A stretch of DNA of 64,000 bases, taken from the NCBI GenBank assembly GCA_037367355.1, contig CM074695.1, positions 2,914,001 through 2,978,000 on the forward strand. Direction: 5' to 3'. Below are positions 1-9,755 of this stretch, in pieces; positions within the stretch are counted from its first letter, which is position 1, and each line of letters starts with the position of its first letter. The notes under the pieces were generated by a model. It ran no database searches. It worked only from the letters and a program-made list of their open reading frames with translations, and was not told where the DNA came from. The translations under genes were made by a program, and so were the position numbers. The DNA comes from Neoscytalidium dimidiatum (lineage: Eukaryota > Ascomycota > Dothideomycetes > Botryosphaeriales > Botryosphaeriaceae).

Positions 1-407
1 ACCTTTTTCTCCATCTGCACCTCCTCCACCACTTCTTTTTTTTTTCTTCCCCCTTCGCCGCCTCTTCGCTTCACCTGCGAGACAGACCGTGCCGCCGCCT
101 ACCCGCCCACACTCTTTATAACTTTTGCGGTCCTCGCCTTGACGGCACCTTTCCTCGTCACTCCTTACCATTGAAGTAAAGCTCCTTGGCTTCTTCAACC
201 CACGTTCTTTTCCATCCCCCTGGCCTTTGGGTCTTACTTTTTCCTGGCAGTCGACCTGTCCTTTCCAGTTGTCGTCCGCGTCCGATAACAGCCTCCTGCG
301 CAGCGGCAAGTCCCTGCGTCGCCAACGACGACCACTTTTCGCTGCACATATAAGCCCGTTGATCGAGCTCCACATTTCTCCAGCATTGCAAACCGCTCTT
401 TCTCAGC
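1..407 (+). promoter_or_regulatory. 5' region of the AA9 gene
   Basis: No coding gene is supported here. The first 60 bases are a pyrimidine-rich tract, a common fungal promoter/5'UTR feature. A TATA-like box (TATAAG, 349-354) lies about 59 bp before the AA9 start codon at 408. Short open frames on both strands lack any family resemblance. Confidence 0.5.
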
Positions 408-1949
408 ATGAAGCTTTCCAGTATCACTTTGGCTCTGGCCGCGTCGGCCGTCGTCAAAGCCCACACCATCTTCACCACTCTCTGGGTCGATGGTAAGTCT
501 GTCGGCGACGGTGTCGGCGTCCGCATGGGCAAGACTCCTAAGAATGCAAGCTTCCCCATCAGCCTTGACGACGACGCTGTTGCCTGCGGCTATGATGGTA
601 CCGAGGGCAATCCACGCGTCGTCTCTGTCAATGACGGCGCTACCTTGTCATTCGAGTGGCGTGCCTATGGCAGCAACCCCGAGAAGGGTGCTATCGATCC
701 TGGCCACAAGGGCCCCTGCGCCATCTACCTGAAGAAGGTCGACTCCGCTATCAATGACCCTGGTGAGAAACCCGACCTCTGCGTGTTTGTTGGCAAGAAT
801 ATTGACACTGATGTCCGACAGGCGTCGGGGATGGCTGGTTCAAGATCTGGGACCAGGGCTATGACGAGGACAAGCAATTGTGGTGCAATCAGATGTTAGG
901 AGGAGAGAATGCCAACGGCGAATACAACCACAAACTGTCCATCAACCTGCCATCTGGTCTCGAGGGCGGATACTATCTCGCCCGCCCCGAGATCCTTGCC
1001 CTCCACTCGCCTGGGAATCCGCAATTCTACACCGGTTGCGCCCAGATCTTTCTTCAGTCGACCGGCAACAAGCGCCCTCAGGACACCGTCAGCATTCCTG
1101 GGTATGTGAAGGACAGTGACGAGAGCGTCACCTTCAATATCTACAAAGAGCCCATGGATCTGCCTTACCCCCTTCCTGGGCCTCGTGTCGCTGCTCTCGT
1201 GAGCGGTGGTGCCAGTGGCGATGCCGCCAAGAAGCTTACGCAGCAGGAAGGCTTGGAACCGAGCGGATGCATTTTGGAAATGGCTGGATTTTGCGCGTAT
1301 GAAGTGCCCTCTTACTCCGATGAAAGCGGCTGCTGGAGCGTAAGTCATTCTCCCTGATGTTTATCCGACATGTACACGGCTGACACATCTTCTAAAGTCG
1401 GGTGAGGATTGTTGGGCTCAGCACAAGAAATGCTGGGACTACTCAGACACTGTCCCCACAGGAGGCGATCCTTGGTGCACGCTTTGGGGTGATAAGTGCC
1501 AGAATATTGACGACAACTGCAACGCGAAGAACTTCAACGGCCCGCCTAACAAAGGCAAGGTCCTGACACCTCAGCTTCCAACTATGGCCAGTATCCCTAT
1601 GGCTCTCCCAACAAGCAACTTCGAATCTAGCACCGCTGCATCGGCGTCCGCTGCTGCTGTGCAGGTCGAGACAGAGGCGTCCTCGGCGGCTTCCGAGCCC
1701 ACTTATGCCGTTCCAACCACGACGCTCTTGACGCTTTCTAGCTCAAGTGTGGAGCCTGAGTCTTCTGCTACTCCTTCTACGGAGGCAGAGCCTTCGCCAA
1801 GCAAGACCACCGTCGCCACGACAGCTGCTCCCGTTGTGAAAACCTCGTATGAGACACAAATCGTCACCGAGGTAGTGTACATGACTGTTGGTGCCAAGAA
1901 CAAGAAGCGCTCAAGGCATTACGGTAGGCATGGCGTCAAGGCCTCGTAG
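408..1949 (+). CDS. AA9 lytic polysaccharide monooxygenase, secreted, with Cys-rich and Ser/Thr-rich C-terminal extension
   Basis: Three exons, 408..762, 822..1339 and 1398..1949, join in frame to 474 residues. A signal peptide (residues 1-18) precedes His19, which becomes the N-terminal copper-binding His of the mature enzyme. The second histidine-brace residue is His100 in a DPGHKGPC context. The exon 2 stretch GDGWFKIWDQGY and the QFYTGCAQI block carrying the likely axial Tyr are typical of AA9 (old GH61). These copper enzymes oxidatively cleave cellulose or related glucans outside the cell. After the catalytic domain comes a compact Cys/Trp-rich segment encoded across the exon 2/3 junction (GCWS, DCWAQ, KCWDY, PWCTLWGDKC), then a Ser/Thr/Ala-rich linker and a basic tail. 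No CBM1 is seen. Substrate cannot be read from sequence. Confidence 0.93.
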
Positions 1950-2825
1950 ATGCTGTTACGTCTTTATGAGCGGAGGTACACCCAGGGTCTAGACGGCTTC
2001 AGGACTTGATTGGTGCTTTTTCCATGGGCTTGACTGCCCGGTTGCCTTCTTGTACTCGTTTCATTCTGCCTGTCTGAGCAAACGATGCTCAGCCAGGTGC
2101 AGCATCTTCTCTTCTCCACACTGGCTTTACAGGATCGTTTGGGATCACTTCTCATTCTCTCTTCTTATCCCTGATGTCGTTGGGGCACTTCATTCACTTC
2201 TTCACACTCGTTCATCTCGACCATTTTCGATTCGCGTACTTGATCCCCCAGTACAGTTTCGGCTCTTCTCTTCTTTTTGGGACGGGGCCACTGCAGCTCC
2301 TGATTCTGGCATTTGGGTTTGGAAGGTGCGCTCCTTGCTGTAGATACCTGCATGATGGTTCATACGGCGGCAAGCGGCATATTATACGGACCATGATTAT
2401 GAATAACATGCATTCCCAGGGGACATTATAGCCCTGTAGTTGAACATAACAAGGGCTGTGAAAATACGATTGGTGCGCAGTGCAATAAGCGTGACTATCA
2501 GGTTTAATGCGGCTCGTCGGGTGGAACGGTGGCGTGGGCGTCGAAGGTTATCGAACGTCACCCGCGGCTCAGGCGCTAGCTTTGAGCCTCGCCTCCCACC
2601 GCCCGTGCGTCTACCTTCGTCGACTTTATCACTGCCCAAACGTCCCATCCGCACACCACACGCCAGTATCTAACTATACACCTTTGCTGCCGTTCACGCG
2701 CGCACTAACTACGGATATCGAAGCACCACCGTGACTGCATCCTCACCCACTCGACACGCTAGATCCACGCGACCTCTCCTACCTCCGTCAACCTTCTCCG
2801 CACTCACGAACAAACCACCACCACC
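1950..2825. other. Intergenic: AA9 3' region and DIM1 promoter
   Basis: No supported gene. Short open frames here have no recognisable domain and no consistent splice structure. The last 100 bp before 2826 are C/A-rich, as expected for a fungal 5' leader, and the DIM1 start has a good context (CCACCATGG). Confidence 0.5.
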
Positions 2826-3442
2826 ATGGGTTCTGTCGTTCTGCCGCACTTGGTCACCGGCTGGCACGTCGACCAGGCTATCATGTCCGAGGAGGAGCGT
2901 CTGGTCGTCATCCGCTTCGGTCGCGACTGGGGTGAGTCCACCCTTCCCCCTTGGCGCATCTCTTTCAACTTGCGACGCATACTGACTTGTCGATGCTCAA
3001 TAGATCCCGACTGCATGCGCCAAGACGAGGTCCTCTACCGCATCGCCGACAAGGTCAAGAACTTCGCCGTCATCTACGTCTGCGACCTCGATCAGGTGCC
3101 CGACTTCAAGCAGATGTACGAACTCTACGACCCGATGACCATCATGTTCTTCTTCCGTAACAAGCATATGATGTGCGATTTCGGTACTGGGTAAGTGGTT
3201 GCTGGTCTAGGATTTCTTGGGAAAGTGCGGAAGCTGATTTGGGGAATAGTAACAACAATAAGCTCAACTGGGTCCTCGAGGACAAGCAAGAGCTCATCGA
3301 CATCATCGAAACAATTTACCGTGGTGCGAAGAAGGGTAGGGGTTTGGTTGTCAGTCCCAAGGGTAGGTCTCTGAAAAGCATCAGCGTAGGAGTTCCAAAT
3401 GCTGACGTTTATGCAGATTACTCCACCCGCTATCGCTATTAA
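2826..3442 (+). CDS. dim1: U5 snRNP thioredoxin-like protein Dim1/Dib1 (TXNL4A family)
   Basis: Four exons, 2826..2931, 3004..3190, 3250..3362 and 3417..3442, give 143 residues, matching the near-invariant 142-residue size of this family. The start MGSVVLPHLVTGWHVDQAI, the core RDWDPDCMRQDEVLY and the segment MTIMFFFRNKHMMCDFGTG are diagnostic. The fold is thioredoxin-like but has no redox CxxC. The protein is a U4/U6.U5 tri-snRNP component needed for pre-mRNA splicing in the nucleus. Introns are 52-72 nt with clean GT-AG borders. High conservation makes this one of the safest calls in the window. Confidence 0.97.
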
Positions 3443-4125
3443 GCGTGCTGCTTGCACACGTCGTGCAAGCTCTCAATCTTTGCTTAGCAGACAGCATATT
3501 CTCTTCAACGGTGTTTCAAAGGCCATGTCTGGTCAATCAGCTCCACTGGAAGAAGCCAGGAAAGATCGACGGATTGGGTACTCAGGCGTTCGGGTTGGAT
3601 TGGTTGGTCCCACTTGTTATCGTGCGAACATTCGAACAGAGAGAATGCTAATACGATAATTCTTCAAAGACGCTTCCCTTATTCCCCGTCTGCGCGTGGT
3701 AAGTTATCATGCGCGTTTACTGACCGATTGCATCTTAGCGTCCCTGAGTCTTGCCTTTTTGCCGTCCCACCCACTTCATGAACTGCGCTGTGAAATACAA
3801 GGTGAGGTGACTGAAAGCTCTTGAAGTAAAACGTATAGCGTACATGATGCCATTGCAATGTCCTACAAAGCCTCCTATGGCGGATTCTAGAGTGGAATCG
3901 TGCAAATATGCAGAGGTCTATCGAACAGGGCACACACACGGCAGATCACGAAGAACACTACCAGCCACTTTCACGAGAGCTTTAAACGCATCGTGCTTGA
4001 GTAATGCCGTTTCCACTTCGACCATTAGGTCTTTCCTGTCTCCATATACTGCAAACTACTAGTGGAGCGACTGAGAGATTTTGACTATGTTCGTACCCGT
4101 AGCTCAACTATGCATTTCAGACCCT
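3443..4125. other. Intergenic, no gene seen
   Basis: DIM1 3' region followed by sequence that may be the decayed 5' part of the kinase relic starting near 4126. I could not align any kinase N-lobe motif here. Confidence 0.4.
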
Positions 4126-4786
4126 TAACGGCTTTTCACACGGATGTACGCCGCTCCTGAAGTCATTGATCAGGAGACGCGTAGTTTAAAAGCAGGCATT
4201 TTTTCTCGGGTGCGTGTTTGTTGAGATGCTTGCTGCCTTACACCCATGGTCCGAATCCCCCTTCCCGGAGACAACAAAGTTCCCACGACCTTCACAGCTG
4301 CCCGGATTCTCTTATCACAACGGAATGGGCCGAGTCCGCCTATGGTTGCAGAACTTGGGGAGCCAAGAGATACCCATCAACATGACGTGCTCAGGAAAGT
4401 GGCAGAAGCCTCTGGACTGCTTTCTGTCGATGTCTCCTCAGCCCGGACTTCGTCCTTCCGCTGCTCAGGTGGTTGAGACGATACGACATTCTTGTATGAA
4501 CTCCACTCTGTCCAAGTGCAGCTGCTCCTTCAAGTGGATCCCTTTCGAGTCTGACGGTATATCTTACTCAGAGATGGAATCTGATGATCAAGGTTATGAA
4601 AGCGATGCAAGCGACAACAGGGCTCGAAGATACAATCACAAGCCAACAGTGCAGGCAGGTCAGGAATTACTGCATTGCAAATGCAGAACAGGCTCTTCTA
4701 TCCGTCGCTCAACGAGAAAAAGAGAGGGAATAAGGATTCCGAGGATATGCAGGAGGACAAACAAAATCAGGCAGAAAAAATATTAA
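4126..4786 (+). pseudogene. Decayed protein-kinase C-lobe fragment
   Basis: The frame from 4126 reads RLFTRMYAAPEVIDQETRS and then KAGIFS, which matches kinase activation-segment and subdomain VIII/IX consensus (TRKYAAPEV...KADIFSLG). A stop (TAA 4126-4128) lies just upstream, and a frame change occurs near 4208. The other frame then continues with VFVEMLAAL, matching the subdomain IX helix, through to LRPSAAQVVETI, matching the subdomain XI Arg region. No ATP-binding loop, catalytic HRD or DFG is recognisable upstream. Beyond the lobe the frame runs on through acidic and basic low-complexity sequence to 4786, and another frame stays open to 4987. I read it as a fungal Ser/Thr kinase relic. 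Complex splicing of a live gene is a weaker alternative. Confidence 0.6.
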
Positions 4787-4987
4787 TGGGTGAAAATGAA
4801 GACTCTCCAAGGACAAATGGGAAAGCCGACGGACGGAACCTTGGAGACAAAAGCGAATGAAGCATCAAAGGAGCGTGACGTCGACCAGAATGATATGATG
4901 AGAGGAGATATAGCGGAAGAGCCTGCTGCAGGGGTAGATGACGAGATGTACGAGGAGGAGGGTGGTGGATTTAAGCTCGGCCTCTAA

Positions 4988-5538
4988 GCAAAGACCGCTC
5001 ATTTAAGGCTCTCATTCCTGTCAATATTGAAATTTAACTAGATATCTGCTAAATGCAGTGAACGGTGGCTGGCCATTAATAACTCTTTCGGCCCTCGCTC
5101 ATATAGCAAGTTGCTCAATTCAGATGTATCTCGCGTAGCGTCGGAGCACTCGCGTACTTCCGGATCCTTCGCCCGGGTGCCTTCGGAGGTCGTTCCTCTA
5201 CTGCTTTTCAGCGGCAATCCTTCTCGTGAACGCGCCCAGAATTTAAGCACAAGTAGCAATGGCTGCTAATGCGTAGCCAATTGCGTCCCGGTACCTGGCC
5301 CTCGGTAGGGCAACCCTTGCGAGAGCTCAATCTCAAAATGGCAAGGTTTGCGACGAAGCTTGCAGTACTTGTGCAGTATCAGCCTTACTTCTATCTAATG
5401 AGCCCCCATCTCTTTTGCTGCTGATTCACTCATTTGTGTGAGCCAATCGCACCTCCTGGAAGCGAGTTTCGTTGTCCCCCAGCAGAAAAACACCCCGCAC
5501 GAGTTCCTCTCAGCAAACACATCCTCTACACCCTCGTC
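4988..5538. other. Intergenic, promoter side of hydrolase gene
   Basis: No supported gene. Small open frames on both strands have no domain signal. Confidence 0.45.
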
Positions 5539-6863
5539 ATGGCTCATCCAGATATCCGCCTCACAACATACGAAAAAGTCCAACAGCTCTGGCTGTTGCC
5601 CATCATCCGTAAGTCCAACCCTCGCGAAGAGAGAGGGGGAAAAAAACAGCAATTCACCCGCAGCCCACAGTCCTCAAAGCCATCCTCTCAACCATCGCCG
5701 CCGTCCTCACCGACCGCACCACCCGCCACCTGCGCCGCACCTTCGGCGTGTCCTTCCTCCACCACGCCACCCGCACGCTCTCTTTCCGCCAGCAGCTCGC
5801 CCCGGACGTCCCCACCGGCGCCACCATCGCCGCCTACTGCGCCTCGCACCACCTCGCGCACACCACGCTCCCCGTCCCCGTCCCGCCCCCACCGCGCGAC
5901 ACCGCGTCCGCCTTCCACGCCGCCGCCATCCCGCCGGCCACCCTGCACCTCATCACCGTGCCCGGCCCCTCGTCTCCGGACCACCCGACCCCGGACTCGG
6001 GCACCAATCCTCCTCCTCCTCCTCCTCCTCCTCCTCCCCATCCCAACCGCACCCTCCTCTACCTCCACGGCGGCGGCTACGCCCGCCCGCTCAACGGCCT
6101 CGCCCAGCTGCCCTTCGCGCTGCGCTGCGCCGCCGCCGCCCGCGCGCCGACGCTGGCCGTGCTCGAGTACGGGCTCGCGCCGCGCCTGCGCTACCCGGCG
6201 CAGCTGGCGCAGAGCGGCGCGGCGCTCCGGGTCGTGCTGGGCGCGCTGGCGGCGCCGCCCGAGGAGGTGGTGCTGATGGGCGACTCGGCGGGCGGGAACG
6301 CGGTGCTGGGGGTTTTGGCGTGGGCGCGGGAGGGCAGGGGCCCCGGCGGGCGGGGGGGCGGACGAGGGGAGCTGGGCCTGGATGCCGCCGGCGGGGGGAG
6401 GGGGACGAGGAGGCTGCGGGCCGCGGTGGCGGTGAGTCCGTGGTGCGGGGTCTCGACCGGGAGGGCGAGCTACGAGAGGAATGAGAGGTGGGATTTTTTG
6501 GGGAGGGAGGGGATGGCGGAGTTTCAGGAGGCGGTGCGGTTGGCGGAGGGCGAGGTTTGGGCGGATATGTTGGGCGCGGCGGAGGAGGATGGGGAGAGGT
6601 GGGGGGAGCGGTTTTGGAGGGGCGTGGTCGAGGGAGAGGGGAGGGTGGTCGAGAGGGCGTTGTTGACGGTAGGGACGAGGGAGGTTTTCTTGGACGATGT
6701 TACGGAGATGGCGAGGCTGATGGGGGCAGGGGACGGAGAGGGAAACGTGCGGTTTGTGAAGTGTAAGAACGAGGTGCATGTTGGTGCGGTCGTGGATCAG
6801 GCCATGGGGATTGAGGATGGGGAGATGCTGCAGGCTGTGCTGGCTTTCCTCAAGGATTTGTAG
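5539..6863 (+). CDS. Alpha/beta hydrolase, HSL-type (alpha/beta-hydrolase fold-3) esterase/lipase-like
   Basis: Two exons, 5539..5608 and 5671..6863, encode 420 residues. The oxyanion-hole motif HGGG is at 156-159 (YLHGGGYARPL). The nucleophile elbow GDSAGG carries Ser229. A late Asp near FLDDV and His393 (EVHVGAVVD) complete a plausible triad, so all catalytic elements are present. Family members hydrolyse short-chain esters or modify secondary metabolites; the substrate is unknown. The start ATG is followed by a short exon whose frame continues cleanly (LLPII|LLKAILSTI). The protein has a run of ten prolines (near 139-148) from a CCT microsatellite. Base composition is extreme: C-rich in the first half and G-rich in the second, which produces long spurious open frames. 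Confidence 0.86.
6009..6038 (+). repeat. (CCT)n microsatellite inside hydrolase CDS
   Basis: About ten CCT/TCC units encode polyproline between the N-terminal part and the HGGG strand. The tract is in frame, so length variation would change only the proline count. Confidence 0.9.
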
Positions 6864-7742
6864 AGGTGAGTCTGCTCTTTCTGCGAGCTGCCGGCTTTGT
6901 ACCAGGGAATTGGCTTTAAGATGCCAAAGCCCCTATGTAAGGCTTGAATTGAGGTAAATCAGGCATCCTTTACAAAGAACCTCTCCCTTTATTCATTGTC
7001 TTGTTTACGCAGTCTACTTTTCGGTAACCCTGGGATCCTTTCCTTTGAATTATTTTTTTTTTTTGGGCGCGCAGACGTGACATTTTCTCTGAGATCTCAA
7101 AGCGTTTACGCGCACTCTTATAGAAGCACCGAGGTCACACTCGGCGCCATCACAGATTTTTGGCGAACCTTCTGAACAGCTGAAGCTGGACAAAAATAAA
7201 ATAAAAGGTATCGTGTCGTCAATGCGGCACTGGCAAAACTAAGTCTTGCACATGCTAAGAACTAAGGAATGGCTTTGTTTGCTGCAATTACCATTAGGTA
7301 TAAAGACAATGATAAAATTGACCTTCTGATGGCGGCTGTCAGCATAACAGGAGCTTCGACCTATATCAATTAGCTAAGAGGATGTCAAAACCGCCAATTA
7401 CTCTTAGCTTTCACATGAACAACGGCGTGTATCGCTGCAGTCATCGAGATCATAACATTGACCACACGCAAATAGACACAAATGCTTCCACGCAAATGCT
7501 GCGTTACGACTCGATGCTAGACCAGAAACATTCCTTTCTCATCGCCAACCGGTCACCGAAATGTAGCGTGCCATTCCACCCAACTCGTCAGCTTCTATTC
7601 AAACCAAAATACTCTTCCGGTATAAATTGTGTGAATGCATCGGGAGTTTATGATCCCATAGCCTCGCCATCATCAATCCAAAGCACGAAATACCGAATCA
7701 CATTCTCCAAAAAAAAAAAAAAAAGAATCACAACTCGCGAAC
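6864..7742. other. Intergenic, AT-rich
   Basis: No supported gene. A poly-T run lies near 7050 and an A15-16 run at about 7711-7726. A TATAAA at 7621-7626 could serve the small ORF at 7743. The 168-aa open frame beginning at 7382 has no recognisable domain. Confidence 0.5.
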
Positions 7743-7952
7743 ATGTGGAACTGCTGCAGATGCGGTACGCGCAACGACCACAGCACCGCTACCTGCCGTG
7801 GCATCACCGCCGGCAGCGGAGCCGGCAGTCGTTGGGACCCTGCGCCCCGCGGTGGTGGCCGCGTCTGCGGCCACAAGCGGTGTCCTAGTTGCCGCGAGCT
7901 CGTGATAGATAGCTGGGGCCGCCCTGGTGGTCGTGGGTTGGGTTATTGGTAG
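7743..7952 (+). CDS. Small Cys-rich (zinc-ribbon-like) protein, uncharacterised
   Basis: This 69-residue ORF starts MWNCCRCGTRN and later contains CGHKRCPSC. It thus has two CxxC-type pairs with an early Trp/Cys cluster, resembling the many short fungal proteins whose consensus is roughly W-x-C-x2-C then H/C-G-H-x-x-C-x-x-C. Those proteins are widespread and mostly without known function; a zinc-binding knuckle is an inference. A TATAAA lies about 120 bp upstream. The short length and absence of introns limit confidence. No partner gene is suggested by the neighbours. Confidence 0.5.
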   Translation: MWNCCRCGTRNDHSTATCRGITAGSGAGSRWDPAPRGGGRVCGHKRCPSCRELVIDSWGRPGGRGLGYW

Positions 7953-8578
7953 AAGCTTTACCCCCCAAAGCATCCTGTCGCACCATCACTTTCAAGAGAT
8001 TCATTTCACATTGCATTCGTGGCGGAGGTTTTCCCTTTTCTCGGTGTGGACCTTGTAGTGGCTGTTTATAAATGATCGTGTGAAGAAAAAGGGCTCTATC
8101 TACGTCGAGCAGCGATGCTCACCCATCCTGCCGCGAGAGTCGTATCCAGAATATGCCACAATCCAGCCCATGTGCCTTGCTGCACGTCCAGGTGAGGTCG
8201 CTCGTCGGCGGACCTGTGTGATCGTGATTGAAAAAGGGAAAACTCGTGATGGCTGAAGCTTGCCGCGTTCCGTTGTGAGAGAGGGAAAGGTTGAGAAAAG
8301 CACTGCGGGGAAATCGTGGAGTCCGTGCAAGACGGATCCAGATTGCCGATCAGACAGTTCTTTTCACGTATGCCAATGGAGAAAAAGCCGGGGGTATCGT
8401 GAGACGAAATGGAAGGTTTCCAAGTCGGGGTAGCTTGACGTCTGGTGCTTAGGGAACAGCCAGGACAACTGTGATCGAAGTAGCATCAAGGGTGTTCCAG
8501 GATGAAAAAGTCCAAGGAGAGCCAAAGCCTAGCCAGTTCAGAAAGCACGGCGCCTGGTGCGAGCCTCTTCGAAGCGGG
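7953..8578. other. Intergenic between convergent genes
   Basis: 3' flank of the small Cys-rich ORF and of the Myb-like gene on the minus strand. No gene seen. A further 3' coding exon of the Myb-like gene could hide here. Confidence 0.4.
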
Positions 8579-9755
8579 TTAGGAGTGACGTGAACTGGAG
8601 AATATGTTGGGGTTTGACTTACCCGTCAAGCTGTTGTTGATGATGCGGTTGATAGCACCCTCGCTGATGTACTTGCCGGTCTCGTCGAAGACGCGGCTGG
8701 ACAGGCGGTGGTAGTAGTTGTCATGGTCTTCGTAGAGAACCCTGGCCAAGGCAATGCACTGCAGAAGAAATAAAAATCAGCGACTATGGCGGGAATTGCC
8801 AGTAGAGGCAAAGAAACTTACCACCTCCTCGTCACACTCGTCGTTGGGGTAGAGGACGATGTACTCAGGGTTGGTGAAGCCAGCATATCCGCCGCGGTAG
8901 ATGTTGTACGGGTGTTCTTCACCAACAAGAGCACCGTCACGGGAGCCGGAAGAAGAACCTTTACCAGCCTTGTCACCGCTGGACTTGTCGGCCTTCTTGC
9001 CCTTATCCTTGGACTTGTGGCAAGAGCAGTCGCACTTTTCGTCCTCCTTGCTCTTCTGCTGGGTGCTGTTCTTGCCCTGGTTGGCGTTCTTCTGGTCATC
9101 AGTAGCGATCTCGCTGAAACGCTTCTTCAGGTCACCCTGAGGCTTCTTCAGCTGCTGTGCAATGGTCTTCCAGGTCTCGCCGTTGGCCTTCAGCTCGAGG
9201 AGCTTGTTGTCCTCGTCCTTGGTGAAGATGAAGTCGGGCTTGCTGGAGCCGCCTTTCTTGTCGTCAGCAGCGGGCTTGGAGTCCATCTTGTCCTTGTCAG
9301 CAGCGGGCTTGGAGCTCTTCTTGGCCTCTCCGTTCTCAACGATAGCCTTGTAGGCAGCAAGCTCAGCCTTGGAGGCATTAAGCTCTGCCTTAAGCTCAGC
9401 CTTAGCCTTCATAGCCTTCTGAGCGGTGAAGCTGGGCTGGCTGCAAACCCAGCGGATCTGATCCTGTTTATTCATTAGCGAACGTCGCAGGAATGGGGAG
9501 ACTGAGCGATAAGGTTTAAAACAGTATTTATTGAAGGGAAGGATCCATCATAGGGCTTGAAGAAGCTCAGACAAGACGCTTCAGACCTTCTAGAGCTGAA
9601 GCGGGTTGAAAAATATGACGCGGTTGGGCAATTTTGCAGTTTAGCAAAGAAAAGTTGCTTACACTAGTGAAGCCGGTGGACCACATGGAGAAGCGGTGGC
9701 GGCGAGCCCAATCAGGGTCGATCTCAGTGAGCTTGGTGCCCGGCCTGAGGTACAT
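8579..9755 (-). CDS. Myb/SANT-like domain protein, Lys-rich, uncharacterised
   Basis: Three exons read on the minus strand, 9755..9663, 9463..8822 and 8758..8579, join in phase to about 304 residues. Exon 1 begins MYLRPGTKLTEIDPDWARR. Residues about 110-150 (FIFTKDEDNKLLELK, then WKTIAQQLKK) match a Myb/SANT-type helical repeat, preceded by an Ala/Lys/Glu helix and Lys/Ser/Asp-rich linkers with two KPAAD segments. A CDCSCH cluster sits near 170. The end (CIALARVLYEDHDNYYHRL...) is well structured and likely conserved. A nuclear, DNA- or chromatin-binding role is inferred from the SANT-like domain only. The terminal GTAAGT at the LTG codon suggests either read-through to the stop at 8579 or one more exon, so the C-terminus is uncertain. 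Confidence 0.75.

Noticed and set aside
5434..6779. Long open frames of 280, 348 and (antisense) 363 residues
   Set aside because: They are shadows of the hydrolase gene created by extreme GC content; only the frame with HGGG and GDSAGG motifs is protein-like.
7382..7888. 168-residue open frame
   Set aside because: Passes through a poly-A run encoding KKKKK and overlaps the better-supported Cys-rich ORF.
8786..9478. 230-residue plus-strand open frame
   Set aside because: Antisense of the Myb-like exon; hydrophobic Leu/Val text mirrors the Lys/Ala/Glu codons of the real strand.
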